A DNA stretch of 64,000 nucleotides from Norana najaformis (lineage: Eukaryota; Annelida; Clitellata; Crassiclitellata; Hormogastridae), in contig OZ029929.1 of assembly GCA_964023275.1 (NCBI GenBank), positions 4,671,381-4,735,380 on the forward strand. The letters run 5' to 3'. A program made the position numbers and the translations under genes. Positions 1 to 11,199 of this stretch are shown here, one piece after another; positions within the stretch are counted from its first letter, which is position 1, and each line of letters begins with the position of its first letter. The notes under the pieces are model-generated. The model worked only from the letters and a program-made list of their open reading frames with translations. It did no database searches and was not told the DNA's origin.

Positions 1-830
1 CAACAAAATACAGCTGATATTCCGCTACGACGTTTTGGCGACTAATTTTCATTCATTTACGGTGCAAGGTTATCAAAGTGTTACCTTTCTAGAATACTAA
101 GTGAAAACATCTGCCTGACTCTTTTCAGAAGCGATGGTTGTTGCGAATGGCTCTAACTCTGTTGATGAGATGCACTGTTCTCCTGATTTTAGTCTCCAGA
201 GCGAAGAACTATCCATAACAGACCAAGATCCACCCACGTAACTTGTTCGCTCTTCTTACTAATGGAATATCAGCAGCTCCATTTCAAAGGGACGGGGTGT
301 AAATGTCAAAAAATGTTCGCAAATTGGTATGCTCTCTGTTCTGATAATGTTACCAGTCGCAAAATGTTACAAATAGATGTTGAAACCGCAGCGAGACTGT
401 AATTGATGTTACAAAATGTCACAAAAATATTTGGCACTCAATCGCAGCGATGTATCGGTGTCTCCCACAGTCTTCCAACTTAAAGTTGCGTTCGGTTGAC
501 AGATGTAGACCTACCGATATTGCAAAATGTTCTGGAATTAGCCTTCTCGCTGCTTATACTCCATCGAGTAAGATGTAGTGTTTTCTTAAAGCGTTGTCTC
601 AGAAGTTGGTGATTAAGATACTAAACCACCTTCTGCAGCCAGACTGTAGCGAGACGACAAAGATAGGACTATCAGCATCGCAGAGAATAAACTTGATGCT
701 GCACTCAGATGCAGCAGCCGGGTCCAGTAGCATCCATCGTAGCATCTGCGGCTGGCGGAAAGAACTAAACACAAAGATCACAAAACAGCGCACAGAAGCA
801 CAGGCGGGAGAGAGCAGAGAAAGAGTTAGG

Positions 831-831
<1 letters not shown>
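1..831. other. Non-coding stretch, no gene seen
   Basis: No convincing exon or element was found. Between about 300 and 535 a loose motif near ATGTTACAAAATGTC recurs several times, which may be an eroded minisatellite. The frame beginning near 594 runs straight into the following GACA/CA microsatellite and is not treated as a gene. Confidence 0.5.
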
Positions 832-867
<36 letters not shown>

Positions 868-1092
868 CACACACACACACACACAGACACACACAGACAC
901 ACAGACACACACAGACACAGACACACAGACACAGACACACAGATTGACACATACATAGACAGAAAGACAAGCAAAGAGAGTGGTAGACAGACAGAGTGTG
1001 TGTGAGAGAGAGAGGTGTAAACAGATAGATAGATGCAGACGAATAGAGGATAGAGAGAGCTAGCAAGAGAGAGACAGACAGACAGACAGAAA
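832..1092. repeat. GACA / CA compound microsatellite
   Basis: A pure run of GACA units passes into CA and CAGACA units, and GACA/GAGA returns near 1070-1090. Open frames across it on both strands arise only because the repeat lacks stop codons. Confidence 0.95.
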
Positions 1093-1356
1093 AAGACAGA
1101 TCACATACTTGATACTCGTGTTCTGTGAAAGCAGCCACTAATGTAACCAGACTGCAAAAATCCTAAATGCTTAAAACCAAGGAACATCCATTGTGGTCTG
1201 TCATGAGACATTTTTGCCTGACTGGCGTGAGACGACACGTTAAGTCTAGTCATAGGTCACAATCAGCATCGCTGAGGTATCTCCAGTGGGCCAGCAATAT
1301 TTTATCACGACTCAGTCATATGAGGTCGTTCCAGTAGAAACACAATAGTGAGTGTT

Positions 1357-1438
1357 CTGACCTGACCTGACCCGATCTGACCTGACCCGATCTGACCTGA
1401 CCTGATCTGACCCGAGCTGACCTAACCTGATCTGACAA
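1357..1438. repeat. GACCT pentamer minisatellite
   Basis: Tandem imperfect units of GACCT/GACCC/GATCT ending in CTGA. It is short and non-coding. Confidence 0.8.
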
Positions 1439-1569
1439 CTTCTAGAGCCCTATTTTTTTAGCACATAACTTGTAAGTCGAGGGTCATTTCGACGTGAACC
1501 CAGAGTCAAAAATCGTAGTCCTACAGGTAAAATATGGACATGCGTTCGTTCACCATTGATTGATGCCTT

Positions 1570-1818
1570 ACACATATGTATGTATGTATGCATGTATGTA
1601 TGTACATATGCATGCATGCATGCATGTATGTATGCATGCATGTATGTATGTATATATGTATGTATGTGTATTGTGTATGTATATATGCATGTATGTATGT
1701 ATGTATGTATGTATGTATGTATGTATGTGTATTGTGTATGTATGTACGCATGTATGTATGTATGTATGTATGCATAAATGTATGTATGTATGTAAGTATG
1801 TATGTATGTATGTAAGTG
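1570..1818. repeat. GTAT tetranucleotide microsatellite
   Basis: About 250 bp of GTAT units with scattered GCAT variants. The Tyr/Met/Cys-rich and Tyr/Ile/His-rich frames on the two strands are translations of the repeat. The sequence before it (CCATTGATTGATGCC) matches the 3' region of a dispersed SINE found elsewhere in the window, so the array may have grown from a SINE tail. Confidence 0.95.
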
Positions 1819-2553
1819 TATTATGAGAGGGCGCTTTAGAAGTGATTAGATTAGGTAAGATAAGATTAGATATCAAATCGAAACCCAGAATGTGTCGCTG
1901 ACTTCTGTTTGAAAGATCGTGAATACAAATCGTCCCAAGACAGTTTGGTCCAGGAATTCAAAGCCACCATTCTTCTCCGCGTAGGCTACGATCAATCGTC
2001 CATATGTCACGTCGAACAGTCTATTCCATGCTGTCTCCCTCGGTCTGACCCGCCCTGGTTTCTGACCTGGCATCGAAACTGACCCAAGGACCTGGCTCGT
2101 GCGGATTTGATTCGATTAGACGTCGGTGATTAAGCTGGAATCCCTGACGTAGCTCTCGTGTAGCATGGAGAAATTTTGGAGATTTACACTTATACATCAG
2201 CGATCGAAACACATTAGTATCTAGTACAATCCAGCGTTAATGTTAGGACAGCAGCTGGATCCGCTGGATGGAGCTTTGAGCGGGCGAAGCACCGAACGTC
2301 CAGAGCAGCAACCTCCTCTGGCGATCGACTGCTGGTCCTGCGGCAGCCGGGAGGGATGCAACTGATGCAAGTGGAGAGAAGCGAGTGCCAAGCCGGGCGG
2401 AATATGATATCTGCATCAGAGTTTCATCGGCCGAGGCGGCACTTGATAACAAGCAGCAGATAAGATCTGCAAACTGAACACGCACTTGAGAACCGGTGAT
2501 GATCGAGGGATCGGAGGAAGGGCAAAGGTGCCAAACATCGCCGCAAGTGTTCC
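1819..2553. other. Unique-looking DNA without a recognised gene
   Basis: Short open frames on both strands have no recognisable domain. A short GATTAGATTAGG-like stretch at 1840-1875 resembles the SINE tails seen elsewhere. No promoter or exon could be supported. Confidence 0.4.
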
Positions 2554-3421
2554 GGCCAACAGAGGTCAACAGAAGCCAACAGAGGTCAACAGAGGCCAAC
2601 AGAGGTCAACAGAGGCCAACAGAGGCCAACAGAGGCCAACAGAAGCCAACAGAGGTCAACAGAGGCCAACAGAGGCCAACAGAGGCCAACAGAAGCCAAT
2701 AGAGGCCAATAGAGGCCAACAGAGGCCAACAGAAGCCAACAGAGGTCAACAGAGGTCAACAGAGGTCAACAGAGGCCAACAGAGGTCAACAGAGGCCAAC
2801 AGAAGCCAACAGAGGTCAACAGAGGCCAACAGAGGCCAACAGAAGCCAACAGAGGTCAACAGAGGCCAACAGAGGTCAACAGAGGTCAACGGAGGCCAAC
2901 AGAGGTCAACAGAGGTCAACAGAGGCCAACAGAAGCCAACAGAGGTCAACAGAGGCCAATAGAGGCCAACAGAGGTCAACAGAGGCCAACAGAAGCCAAC
3001 AGAGGCCAACAGAGGCCAATAGAGGCCAACAGAGGCCAACAGAAGCCAACAGAGGTCAACAGAGGCCAATAGAGGCCAATAGAGGCCAACAGAGGTCAAC
3101 AGAGGCCAACAGAAGCCAACAGAGGCCAACAGAGGCCAACAGAGGCCAATAGAGGCCAACAGAGGTCAACAGAGGCCAACAGAAGCCAACAGAGGCCAAT
3201 AGAGGCCAACAGAGGTCAACAGAGGCCAACAGAGGCCAACAGAGGTCAACAGAGGCCAACAGAGGTCAACAGAGGCCAACAGAGGCCAACAGAGGTCAAC
3301 AGAGGCCAATAGAGGCCAACAGAGGCCAATAGAGGCCAACAGAGGCCAACAGAGGTCAACAGAGGCCAACAGAGGTCAACAGAGGCCAACAGAGGCCAAC
3401 AGAGGTCAACAGAGGCCAAAC
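2554..3421. repeat. 10-bp minisatellite, about 86 units
   Basis: Tandem decamer AGAGGCCAAC. Units keep exact 10-bp register for more than 800 bp without an indel. They differ only by transitions at fixed positions: C/T at position 6 (GGTC), G/A at position 4 (AAGC), C/T at position 10 (CAAT), and one A/G at position 1 near 2891. Because 10 is not divisible by 3 and no unit carries a stop, several frames stay open, giving Asn-Arg-Gly-Gln repeats on one strand and Leu/Trp-rich repeats on the other. No flanking gene structure supports translation. Confidence 0.97.
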
Positions 3422-3488
3422 AGCAGGACGAGGAAATGGGTGCAGATCTAAGAGCTGCAAAGTACTGGGGAAACTTATCTCCGAGATC

Positions 3489-3580
3489 GACTGATGCCTT
3501 AGGTATTATGATAACGGCGCTATAGAAGTCATTATATTATATTGGATCCTAAAATCGACACACACACACACACACACACA
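3489..3580 (+). mobile_element. SINE 3' end (GGCGCTATAGAAGTCATTA type) plus CA run
   Basis: The sequence CGACTGATGCCTTAGG followed by ACGGCGCTATAGAAGTC is a dispersed SINE 3' end. Copies recur near 5441, 19736, 20150, 58290 and 58985. A CA microsatellite follows at about 3558-3580. Confidence 0.7.
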
Positions 3581-3654
3581 CGTATATATGCAGTTGGGCA
3601 ATACGTATGTGCGGCACTGGTTTTTGTAAGTAAGTAGAGCCCCCATGTCCCCGA

Positions 3655-3910
3655 GGAACGTGGTGGAGGCATTCATTTCTTTTCTTAGGTCCATGAGTCG
3701 GCAATGGACGAATTCCAAGGTCCTGGAAACGGGGCCAGTGCAGAGCAGGATTTGCTGTTTAGTTTCCAGTTTACGTCGGTACCAAATTATACTACTTGGT
3801 GACAGAGGCACGGTGTGCACAAAACTTGCTCAGGATTGTTACATGGAGTCGAACCCGCAGCCGCATGATCATTGACCAAACGCGTTACCGATAGACCACC
3901 GTGTCGTAGG
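3655..3910 (-). mobile_element. Dispersed repeat with tRNA-like region
   Basis: Positions 3655-3745 match 21597-21672 over most of their length, sharing CAATGGACGAATTCCAAGG-type sequence. Positions 3838-3906 read on the minus strand as a tRNA-like promoter region, with a B-box match to GGTTCGACTCC and a distal A-box-like block. It looks like a degenerate tRNA-derived SINE and not a functional tRNA, because no cloverleaf is complete. Confidence 0.5.
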
Positions 3911-4140
3911 TTTTGTGCGGTGCGTAAAAGGCGCTATAGTAAGTATCTAGATAACTAACTAACTAACATGCCTACCCACATACCCATAGTCACACAGTCT
4001 TGGCGCTGGACACAAAGCACTGTTTGGAGTGTTTTCCACAACTCAGGTCAACATATAGTTTCAGCTGTGACCTTTTGGACCAATTGTCCAATCGTTTATT
4101 GTCTGAGTATAATTTTGTCTGTTTTTTTAAAAGTACTGTT

Positions 4141-4410
4141 ATACATACCTACCTTCTTACCTACCTATCCACCTACCTACATACATACATACATTCATCA
4201 TAGATACATACATACATACATACATACACACATACATACATAGATACATACATACATACATATAATACATACATACATACATGCATACATACATACATAC
4301 ATACATACACATATACATACATACATGCATACATACATACATACATACACACACATACATACATACATAGATACATACATACATACATATATACATACAT
4401 ACAAGGCATC
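4141..4410. repeat. CATA tetranucleotide microsatellite
   Basis: About 270 bp of CATA with CATAGATA and CATGCATA variants. Frames across it on both strands are repeat translations. Confidence 0.95.
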
Positions 4411-4505
4411 AATCAATCGAGGAGCTGAAAAGCCCTTGGGGGTATTTGGCCCCTGACCCCTTGATTGACAATCCAGTACGCTAAAAGCCATTAGACTATC
4501 ACGCA
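4411..4505 (-). mobile_element. Degenerate tRNA-derived SINE fragment
   Basis: On the minus strand it reads ...TAATGGCTTTTAGCGTACTGG followed by GATTGTCAATCAAGGGGTC. This matches the head of the SINE at 37492-37720, whose equivalent is GTTAGCATGCTGGACTGTC. It is weakly preserved and truncated. Confidence 0.5.
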
Positions 4506-4719
4506 CCTCACATATATACTTATATATTATGTATAGTTAAATATATAATACATCAAATATAATATATACATAATATATATATATGCGTTAATGGCCAGTG
4601 CTTTGATCATACTCTGCATTTTCAGATTTTCCATCTTCCATTCCCGCTTTTCCAGCTTCCATTACGGATAATCGGATAAATTCTTTCATCACAGATACAT
4701 AAATATATTTAGAGGATTT

Positions 4720-5087
4720 ATTTTTCACAGAGAGAGTCACAGAAATATAAACATACAGAGGCAGACACCTGCAAAGATACCAAGAGTGTCAAACGTACAC
4801 ATATTATGCAGACACACAGACACGTACCGAGACAAACACAGGGGCACACAAGCACATAGAAAGACAAACGAACGTACAGAATAACGGAGCTACAGATACA
4901 GGAAGAGACATCAACAGACACACCACATGCATACACAGACATACGAAGACATGCATCGGAGACTGAGCATACATACACAGAGACGGACAAGGAAACAGAT
5001 GCATACTGGCATAATCACCCTCACAGACACATAATAGCCATCTGCATTGCAACTGCAAGTTGTTATGTGTGTGTGTGTGTGTTTGTT

Positions 5088-5122
<35 letters not shown>

Positions 5123-5125
5123 GTC
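4720..5125. repeat. ACA-rich low-complexity DNA and GT run
   Basis: Cryptic CACAGACA/ACACA-rich DNA at 4720-5040 is followed by a GT dinucleotide run at about 5064-5125. Its Cys/Val-rich frames are artefacts. Confidence 0.8.
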
Positions 5126-5438
5126 AGTACACGTCGGCGTATTGCCTTTTATCACAGATCAAAGAGGGGTCAGCAAAATAGAAGAGTCAGATTCAGTGAT
5201 GGACACACTCTGCACTGGGCTCTACCTCATTTCCGACTGCATCACCGAGGTACATACGCTAATAACAAAAAATGTCTGGCAGTAGCAGACAATAATTTGG
5301 CTATGATGCTCAGAATAATTTGTCTGGCAGTAGAGCACATCCAGTGTGGCTTCTTTTAATTGGTAATCAGACATTAATCAGTTTTCGACGAGGCTTTTCC
5401 GACGGATTACGATTTGTGACTATCGTTCTACCTAAAAC

Positions 5439-5600
5439 GACCATCGATTGATGCCTTGTGCAATATAATAACGGCGCTGTAGAAGTCATTAGATTAGATT
5501 AGATTAGATTGGTGTGAATTAGATTAGATTGGTGTTGATTGGATTAGATTGGATTAGTTTGGATTGGTATGGGTTGGGTTGGAATAGAATGGCTTAGATT
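5439..5600 (+). mobile_element. SINE 3' end with long GATTA tail
   Basis: CCATCGATTGATGCCTTGTG, then ACGGCGCTGTAGAAGTCATT, then a tail of TTAGATTAGATT units that degrade into TTGGATT and TTGGTGT. This is the best view of this family's 3' end and its pentameric tail. Confidence 0.75.
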
Positions 5601-6144
5601 AGTATATCTTATAGGTTGACTATAGGCTCGATTACAACTGCCTTTCTAATCAGATAGTTTATATTCTGCAAGTGTTGAATTCTAACATACGTTGCCTCCA
5701 TTCAAGCTACATAGGCCTACATTTCTATCCGGCCTCCAGGATTAGATATCCTATTTTCTGATTCAGTTCGCACATGAAAAGATTGGCTTCCACTGCGCTA
5801 AACGTATTTATCTTGAAACAGCGAGGTCACAAACAGCTAGAAATGACTGGATGACTGGTGAATGGTCACTATCAAAGCAGAGAGTGCGGCTGCAAGTCTT
5901 CCTAAAATACAGTTACTATCTTGTTCTTAAACACTGTTGGTTATACATGAAAGGCAGTTAAATCTTTTAATTAAAGAAAGGAGAAAACTTGTTCACAACG
6001 TAAAGCGTCTTAAAAGCAAAAAATCATTTGCACAGACATTTTTCATCATATTATTTAAGAAGTAGGCCTAGAATGTGTTTTATGTTGTACTTTGAGTGAC
6101 TGCAAAAGATCGGTCTCGGTCTCAAAGTAGTCCGTAGAATTTAA

Positions 6145-6147
<3 letters not shown>

Positions 6148-6185
<38 letters not shown>
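6148..6185. repeat. AAT trinucleotide run
   Basis: Perfect AAT repeat. It is followed by TTTCTATAGCGCCG, the reverse complement of the common retroelement 3' motif. It is therefore probably the 3' tail of a minus-strand insertion. Confidence 0.85.
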
Positions 6186-6289
6186 AATTTCTATAGCGCC
6201 GTAACACGGGCGAGGCCGAAGAAAAGGGCGCTGTACATGAGTTCAAGCGACAACAGAAAGTAACTCACGTGAGAAAGTATCTCAGTGTG

Positions 6290-6680
6290 TACCATCGGAA
6301 GGGAGTACATCAGAAGACTTAAAGCTTTCAAGATGTGGATTTGCAAAGGATGGTGAAAGTTGGTTGTACAGAACATACAATGAAGAAGTGCTTGCAAATG
6401 GTTTGGGAAGAAAGATCTCTGACGGCTGCGATAAGAATACGACAGAAGAACTGGATGGGTCTCGTACTAAGAAAAGACTCCGCCTTAAGCATTTACAGAG
6501 GAGGAAGGGAGAATGGCGAGCAAGAAAACAAGAACAAGACCTAGACAGATGTTGTTGGACTGAATGATGACGAACAGATACAACAAGCTCAAGGAGAAGG
6601 CACAACATCGTTAGGAGTGGCGCCACTGAACATACGACCCTGCACAAGGGCAGAGAACCTAACGAAAACCACCTCAACTG
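6290..6680 (+). pseudogene. LINE C-terminal relic (endonuclease-RT family)
   Basis: In shifting plus-strand frames the sequence encodes a motif series typical of the end of LINE reverse-transcriptase proteins. A block like RIRQKNWMGLVLRKD corresponds to the usual RQRRLRWIGHVLR box. It is followed by MLLD, then KLKEKAQHR and EWRHW. Stops and frameshifts separate the blocks, so it is dead. The assignment rests on recognising the family pattern. Confidence 0.6.
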
Positions 6681-6953
6681 CAGGGCGTCTGCGCATAGCA
6701 TCGAGAACAGATAGCATTGAACCTGGAGCCATTTCTGCATCGATGACAGGAATGGGTGATGAGGGCAGAACAGATGGAGTACACGATCACGACTGTTACT
6801 TAATTAGTTGGATTCATCTCAGCACCTGCGGGCTACGCCGCTGAAAAACCAGTTCGTGTCGGTGCACTAAAGCCAAAAACCTACTAAGGTTCTGGCGTCC
6901 AAGAAGGAATAAAGTGAAGTACATGTACCTACGGCCTTCCTAGATGGATCGAC

Positions 6954-7363
6954 CAGGGCCGCGTCAAGGTCTTCGTAGGCCCTAGGCACTCTCGCATCCG
7001 TAGGCCCCCAACTGCCAACTCTGCATTAGAGCTAAACACTTCACATTATTTCTTGACGTCTGTCTTCCCTTGCACTACTTTCAGTTGAAAACGACTTAAT
7101 GTGGGAAATGACATTTGAGGACATTATATGTGATTTTGCTAATGCAAAGAGCCGCAAAGTTAATATAATGTAGCACAGCTTAACTTAAACTCTTTCAGTA
7201 CAAACTTTAAGGTTATTAAAATTGTATTTCCTTTTTATATTTTCGGGTCAATCAATAAATTGATTTTTTTCAATATCTCATTTTTGACTTTTGTAGGCAC
7301 CTATAAAGTTCGTAGGCCCTAGGCACAGTGCCTACTGTGCCTAATGGATAAAAAACGGCCCTG
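6954..7363. mobile_element. hAT-like MITE, 410 bp
   Basis: The element starts CAGGGCCG and ends CGGCCCTG, a perfect 8-bp terminal inverted repeat of the hAT type. It is flanked by an 8-bp direct repeat with one mismatch, GGATCGAC on the left (6946-6953) and GGGTCGAC on the right (7364-7371). CGTAGGCCCTAGGCAC near both ends forms a subterminal inverted copy. The interior is AT-rich and carries no transposase. Confidence 0.8.
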
Positions 7364-7424
7364 GGGTCGACGACCGCTGATAGATTTCGTTCGTCTAGCT
7401 ATTCTGTCTTCAGCCCACAGCCTG

Positions 7425-7690
7425 GCATTCATTTATTCGTTCAGAGCATTTATATAGCGCTCCTTCAAGAGATATACCGAGAGAAGCTCTTAGCCCAGCC
7501 CCGGCGAAAGGGAACCGGTTTCAAGTGTCAGTGGAAGGTGTATGTAGCTACCCTGGCCAGAAGGGAGGCCATTCCAAGTAGATGATCCCAACCACTTAAA
7601 AGGCTCGATTAATAGGAACAACAGGTGCACCTTAGATCGTGAGATGCAGACTTCTGCGACCAGCCATACCCGATACAGGTAATAAAGCTC
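7425..7690 (-). mobile_element. Retroelement 3' fragment
   Basis: ATTTATTCGTTCAGAGC then ATTTATATAGCGCTCC on the plus strand is the reverse complement of the GGAGCGCTATATAAAT 3' motif with a TGAA-like tail. It suggests a minus-strand SINE or LINE end extending right. No coding content is visible. Confidence 0.45.
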
Positions 7691-7832
7691 ATCGTAATCG
7701 TAATCGCAAGATTTCTTAATCGCCCAACGAAAGCTAAGTCGCGGGAACCAGCTTATTTACAAGCGCTCAGTCAAAGCAAAATCGATAGGCAGAAGGGTTC
7801 GGTTCCAGGTCAAGATCAAAGTAGTTAGACGC
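7690..7832 (-). mobile_element. SINE-A copy (CCAACGAAAGCTAAG family)
   Basis: The plus strand shows ATCGTAATCGTAATCG, then GATTTCTTAATCGCCCAACG and AAAGCTAAGTCG, then GGGTTCGGTTCCAGGTC. Four more copies lie near 21880, 41508, 47798 and 56218. The ATTACG tail and the GGCGCTGTAGAAATC motif put the 3' end at the left, so the copy is on the minus strand. Confidence 0.75.
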
Positions 7833-8175
7833 ATCGCCAGTTGGGGTTGCGTCTGCCTAAATTCGATGGTGAATAGTTCGGGGATGGAAGCCAGGAAGCT
7901 AGGGAGAGGCTATGTGCGTTGATCAGCGTCGTTCGCAGGGAAATCTCGCTGGCAGCCAATATTATGCACTGATGCACTGATTCGATTTCCATGGGAAAGA
8001 CATCAATTGGGTCAGGTGAGTCCTCTTCTAAGTCGATGCAAATCACGAAATAACTGCCGCTACATCAGGCATTTTACTCTTCTTGCATTGCACTTCCATT
8101 GTAAACTGTGCGCGTTGTATTGTAATTGTAATTGTAATCTGACATTTATAAAGCGCCACTTCAAGAATAGACTCA

Positions 8176-10044
8176 TCAGAAGCGCTCCCGACCCGAACCA
8201 GTGAGACCACTGGCAAATAATACAGACTTCAGGCGCTTGCGAAACTGAGGAAGAGATAAACTGAGGAATACTAGCCGGAGCTCTCGGGAAAGGCGATTCC
8301 AGCTATTGGGTCCAACATAGGCAAAGCTTCTAGACTGCGCTGTAGCAGTGCGCATACGAGGGACAGTCGGAAGTCCAAGGGAGGCCGACAGGAGAGTGCT
8401 ACGGCCTGGAACCAAGGAGACCGAAATGCAGAAGTCCCTAAGATATGATGGAGCAGAGCCAACGAGACAATTACGCATTAGCGTTAGGATCTTGAACTGG
8501 ATACGCTGCTGAATGGAAAGCCAGTGTAGAGTGTCCCGTATAAAGGAAGTTATATGGCCATACCTGGGGACGCCTCCAATAAGACGGGCAGAAGCATTGA
8601 GAACAGACTGAAGCTTGGAAATATTGGCAAATGAGAGTCCAGCAAAGATAGCGTTACCAAAGTCCACCCTATTGCAGATAAGGGCTTGAATTAGAGTAGT
8701 AACGGCATGAAAGGAGAGGGAGCGGCGGATGGTACGAAGCTGACGAAGGTGGTAAAAGCATGAGCGGGAGACACTGTTAACATGATCGGTCAAGGAGAGT
8801 TCCCGGTCCAGAACAACCCCAAGATCACGGACTTTGGAACAGGATTGAATGTCCGGAAACCTCTGGCGTAAGGATGATGAATCAATCTTTGCCAGCTGAG
8901 CACGACCACCAAACCAGATGAACTGGGTCTTAGCAGAGTTCAGTCGGAGGCGATTAGAGGACATCCAGAGACCAAGGGCAGATGTTGCGTCAAGAATACT
9001 CTCAACCAGAGAGGAAGCCGCTTCCGCTGGGCCATGAACGAAGGCCTGAGTGTCGTCTGCATACTGATGGACAGCAACACCCATGGGAAGGAGAACCCGT
9101 GCCAGGTCGGCAGTGTACAGAATGTAGAGGAGAGGGGCCAGAACAGAACCCTGAGGAAGGCCAAAAGGTATAAGGGACCAGGCGGAACGTGTAGGCCCAA
9201 AGATAACAGAATGAGAGCGGTCTGAGAGGAATGACTGAAACCAAAGAAGGGCCGTATCAGTAATGCCAAAAGATTTTTCTAGACGCTCCAAAAGGATAGA
9301 GTGATCCACAGTGTCAAAAGCAGCACTAACATCATAGAGGGCAAGAAGAGTAACATGTCCACGGTCAAAAGCTCCAAAGACGTCAGCCAGGAGACGTGTA
9401 ATAAGTGATTCAGTAGAGTGGAACTTCCTAAATCCGGATTGAAGAGGAGGCATGAGGGAGTTAGAGTCAAGGTAGTCGACCAGTTGGAAGGACACACATC
9501 TTTCAAGAAGCTTAGAGAGGAAGGAAAGGTTAGAGATAGGTCGGTAGTTAGAGATATCATTGGGGTCAAGTCCCTGGCGCTTGAGAGAGGGAAAGACTAC
9601 AGCACGTTTGTGAGAAGCCGGGAGTGAACCCTGACCCAGGGAGGTATTACATAGCAAGTGTAAGAACGGAATTAAGTCATCTATAAAATCCTTGATTAAA
9701 AATGGTGGTAATAAGTCCAGTTCACAGGACTTAGCAGGTGACTCCAGCAGGAGCCGACGAAGGACGTCCAAAGGCAGAGGCTTCCAGCATGAAAGCCTAG
9801 ATGACGTAGGAGGAAAAGAAGGAGGAGGAGAACCATCAGTGGATTGGCGGATCGAGTCGATCTTCCCGCGCATGTAGTCGAGGTAGTCGTTCGTTGTGAA
9901 CGGAGGCTGGGCCGGAGAGTTAGAAGCGGTAGAACGGCCGAGGACACCGGAGAGCGAAGACCAGAGCCGACGCGCATTGCTCCTCTCCCGCTTAATCAAT
10001 GACTCCCAGTATGCCATTTCTTTGGCTCGAAACTCCCGGTGCAT
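8176..10044 (-). CDS. LINE reverse transcriptase domain
   Basis: This is the 622-residue C-terminal part of the LINE polyprotein, copying element RNA at the nicked target. Visible RT blocks in order are SNYRPISNLSFLSKLLE, LQSGFRKFHSTESLITRL, YDVSAAFDTVDHSILLERL (first catalytic Asp), GLPQGSVLAPLLYILYTADL and HQYADDTQAF (YADD catalytic box). The C-terminal LHWLSIQQRIQFKILTLM block is typical of CR1/L2 elements. The frame begins before this Met: codons from 10092 inward are in the same frame as the endonuclease, separated only by the stop at 10093-10095. The RT itself has no stop or lost catalytic residue, so it looks young. Confidence 0.85.
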   Translation of the reverse strand: MHREFRAKEMAYWESLIKRERSNARRLWSSLSGVLGRSTASNSPAQPPFTTNDYLDYMRGKIDSIRQSTDGSPPPSFPPTSSRLSCWKPLPLDVLRRLLLESPAKSCELDLLPPFLIKDFIDDLIPFLHLLCNTSLGQGSLPASHKRAVVFPSLKRQGLDPNDISNYRPISNLSFLSKLLERCVSFQLVDYLDSNSLMPPLQSGFRKFHSTESLITRLLADVFGAFDRGHVTLLALYDVSAAFDTVDHSILLERLEKSFGITDTALLWFQSFLSDRSHSVIFGPTRSAWSLIPFGLPQGSVLAPLLYILYTADLARVLLPMGVAVHQYADDTQAFVHGPAEAASSLVESILDATSALGLWMSSNRLRLNSAKTQFIWFGGRAQLAKIDSSSLRQRFPDIQSCSKVRDLGVVLDRELSLTDHVNSVSRSCFYHLRQLRTIRRSLSFHAVTTLIQALICNRVDFGNAIFAGLSFANISKLQSVLNASARLIGGVPRYGHITSFIRDTLHWLSIQQRIQFKILTLMRNCLVGSAPSYLRDFCISVSLVPGRSTLLSASLGLPTVPRMRTATAQSRSFAYVGPNSWNRLSRELRLVFLSLSLPQFRKRLKSVLFASGLTGSGRERF

Positions 10045-10092
10045 TAAGCGAAGATGGTGGATCCAGTCGAGACGATCGGCAGGATCACGTGT

Positions 10093-11199
10093 TCATCGAT
10101 ACCTTCGCTCGTGCCGCCTGACATCACGACGTAAAGTACGGCAGGATCGGTCAAACCAAGGTGCTAACGGTCTCCGACGGGCCCACTGCGGACGAAGCGG
10201 AAGGAGGTGATCGATGAGGAGGCGAACTGAAGAGACCTCTTCAGACGAGCGACCTGCGAGGGAGGAGAGGTCTCCGCAGAGAGGACTATTGTTCAGACCA
10301 GCACGGAATGCCTCACGGTCCAAGTTGTTCCAACCACGTACAAACCGAAGCGCGTATGTTGGCTGGGTACATAGAAAAGGAACCTTGTATAAAAGAAGTC
10401 CATGATCTGAGAGAGCTGGAGGTTCTACTATAACATCTGAGATGTTACAGTCATCACGGGTGATAATGACACCAAGCCAGCCCCTCAGCACATGAGTAGA
10501 TTCAGCGACATGCTGAATGAAGCCAAATTGGAAAAGCAGATAGTTGAAGCGGACAGACTCTGGAAGATCTGGGTTCTCGAGGTGAATGTTCAGGTCCCCG
10601 GTTATGATCAGCTGGCAGTTGAAGGTGGCGAAGACTTCCAGAAGCGAGGAGAACTCGGTGTAGAAGGTCGACGTAACAGGAGAGGAGCCTGGCCGGTAGA
10701 GGGCAAGAACGGTGACTGGACCACGAGTCGTGGCGCAGGAGAGGCATAATGCTTCGAACGTGGAAACAGGGAGAGGAAAAGGGATCTTTTTGACCCGAAA
10801 ATGTTCTCGATGGTAGACTACAATGCCACCATGATTTTGCGCAAGAGGATGCGAATCACGTGAGGGATCAACCGGGCGAGGAGCGTCGAGGAATAGGTAG
10901 CCCGGAGGAGCAGCGCGTCGAACCGGAACATCAGAGGAAGAGGAGTGCCAAGACTCCGTGACGACGAGTATATCCAGATTATGCTGAGAGATAGAGTTAG
11001 CGATCTCCATAAACTTATTTCCCAGTGACCGAGCGTTCAGTGTCCCAAGTCTAAGTCCATCACTGCCACCCAGGTCTGAGGGCAGCCGAGAGGTAGGCGA
11101 CGGAGCAGAGTCCAGAGGTGTAGGCTGAGATTGGCAAGAGGGAGACGATAATCCAGGCCGTGAAGATGCCGGTCGCCATAGATGAACCTTGGTAGAGTC
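10093..11199 (-). pseudogene. LINE apurinic endonuclease domain, ends at nonsense TGA
   Basis: Same reading frame as the downstream RT, interrupted by one TGA at 10093-10095 in a CGA-TGA-ACA context. The frame opens at 11199 after a TAA, upstream of the first Met at 11010. Motifs: LGTLNARSLGNK, then VVTESWH (catalytic Glu), GGIVVYHREHF, ITGDLNIH (Asp/Asn pair) and the terminal LSDHGLL box (catalytic His). The usual TLD block reads RGWLGVIITR, so the conserved Asp is Gly and activity is doubtful. The N-terminal leader lies in another frame (11037-11309), so at least one frameshift also occurred. Confidence 0.75.

Noticed and set aside
5480-5530. TTAGATTAGATT resembling telomeric repeat
   Set aside because: The unit is a pentamer GATTA, not TTAGGG, and it sits exactly at a SINE 3' end.
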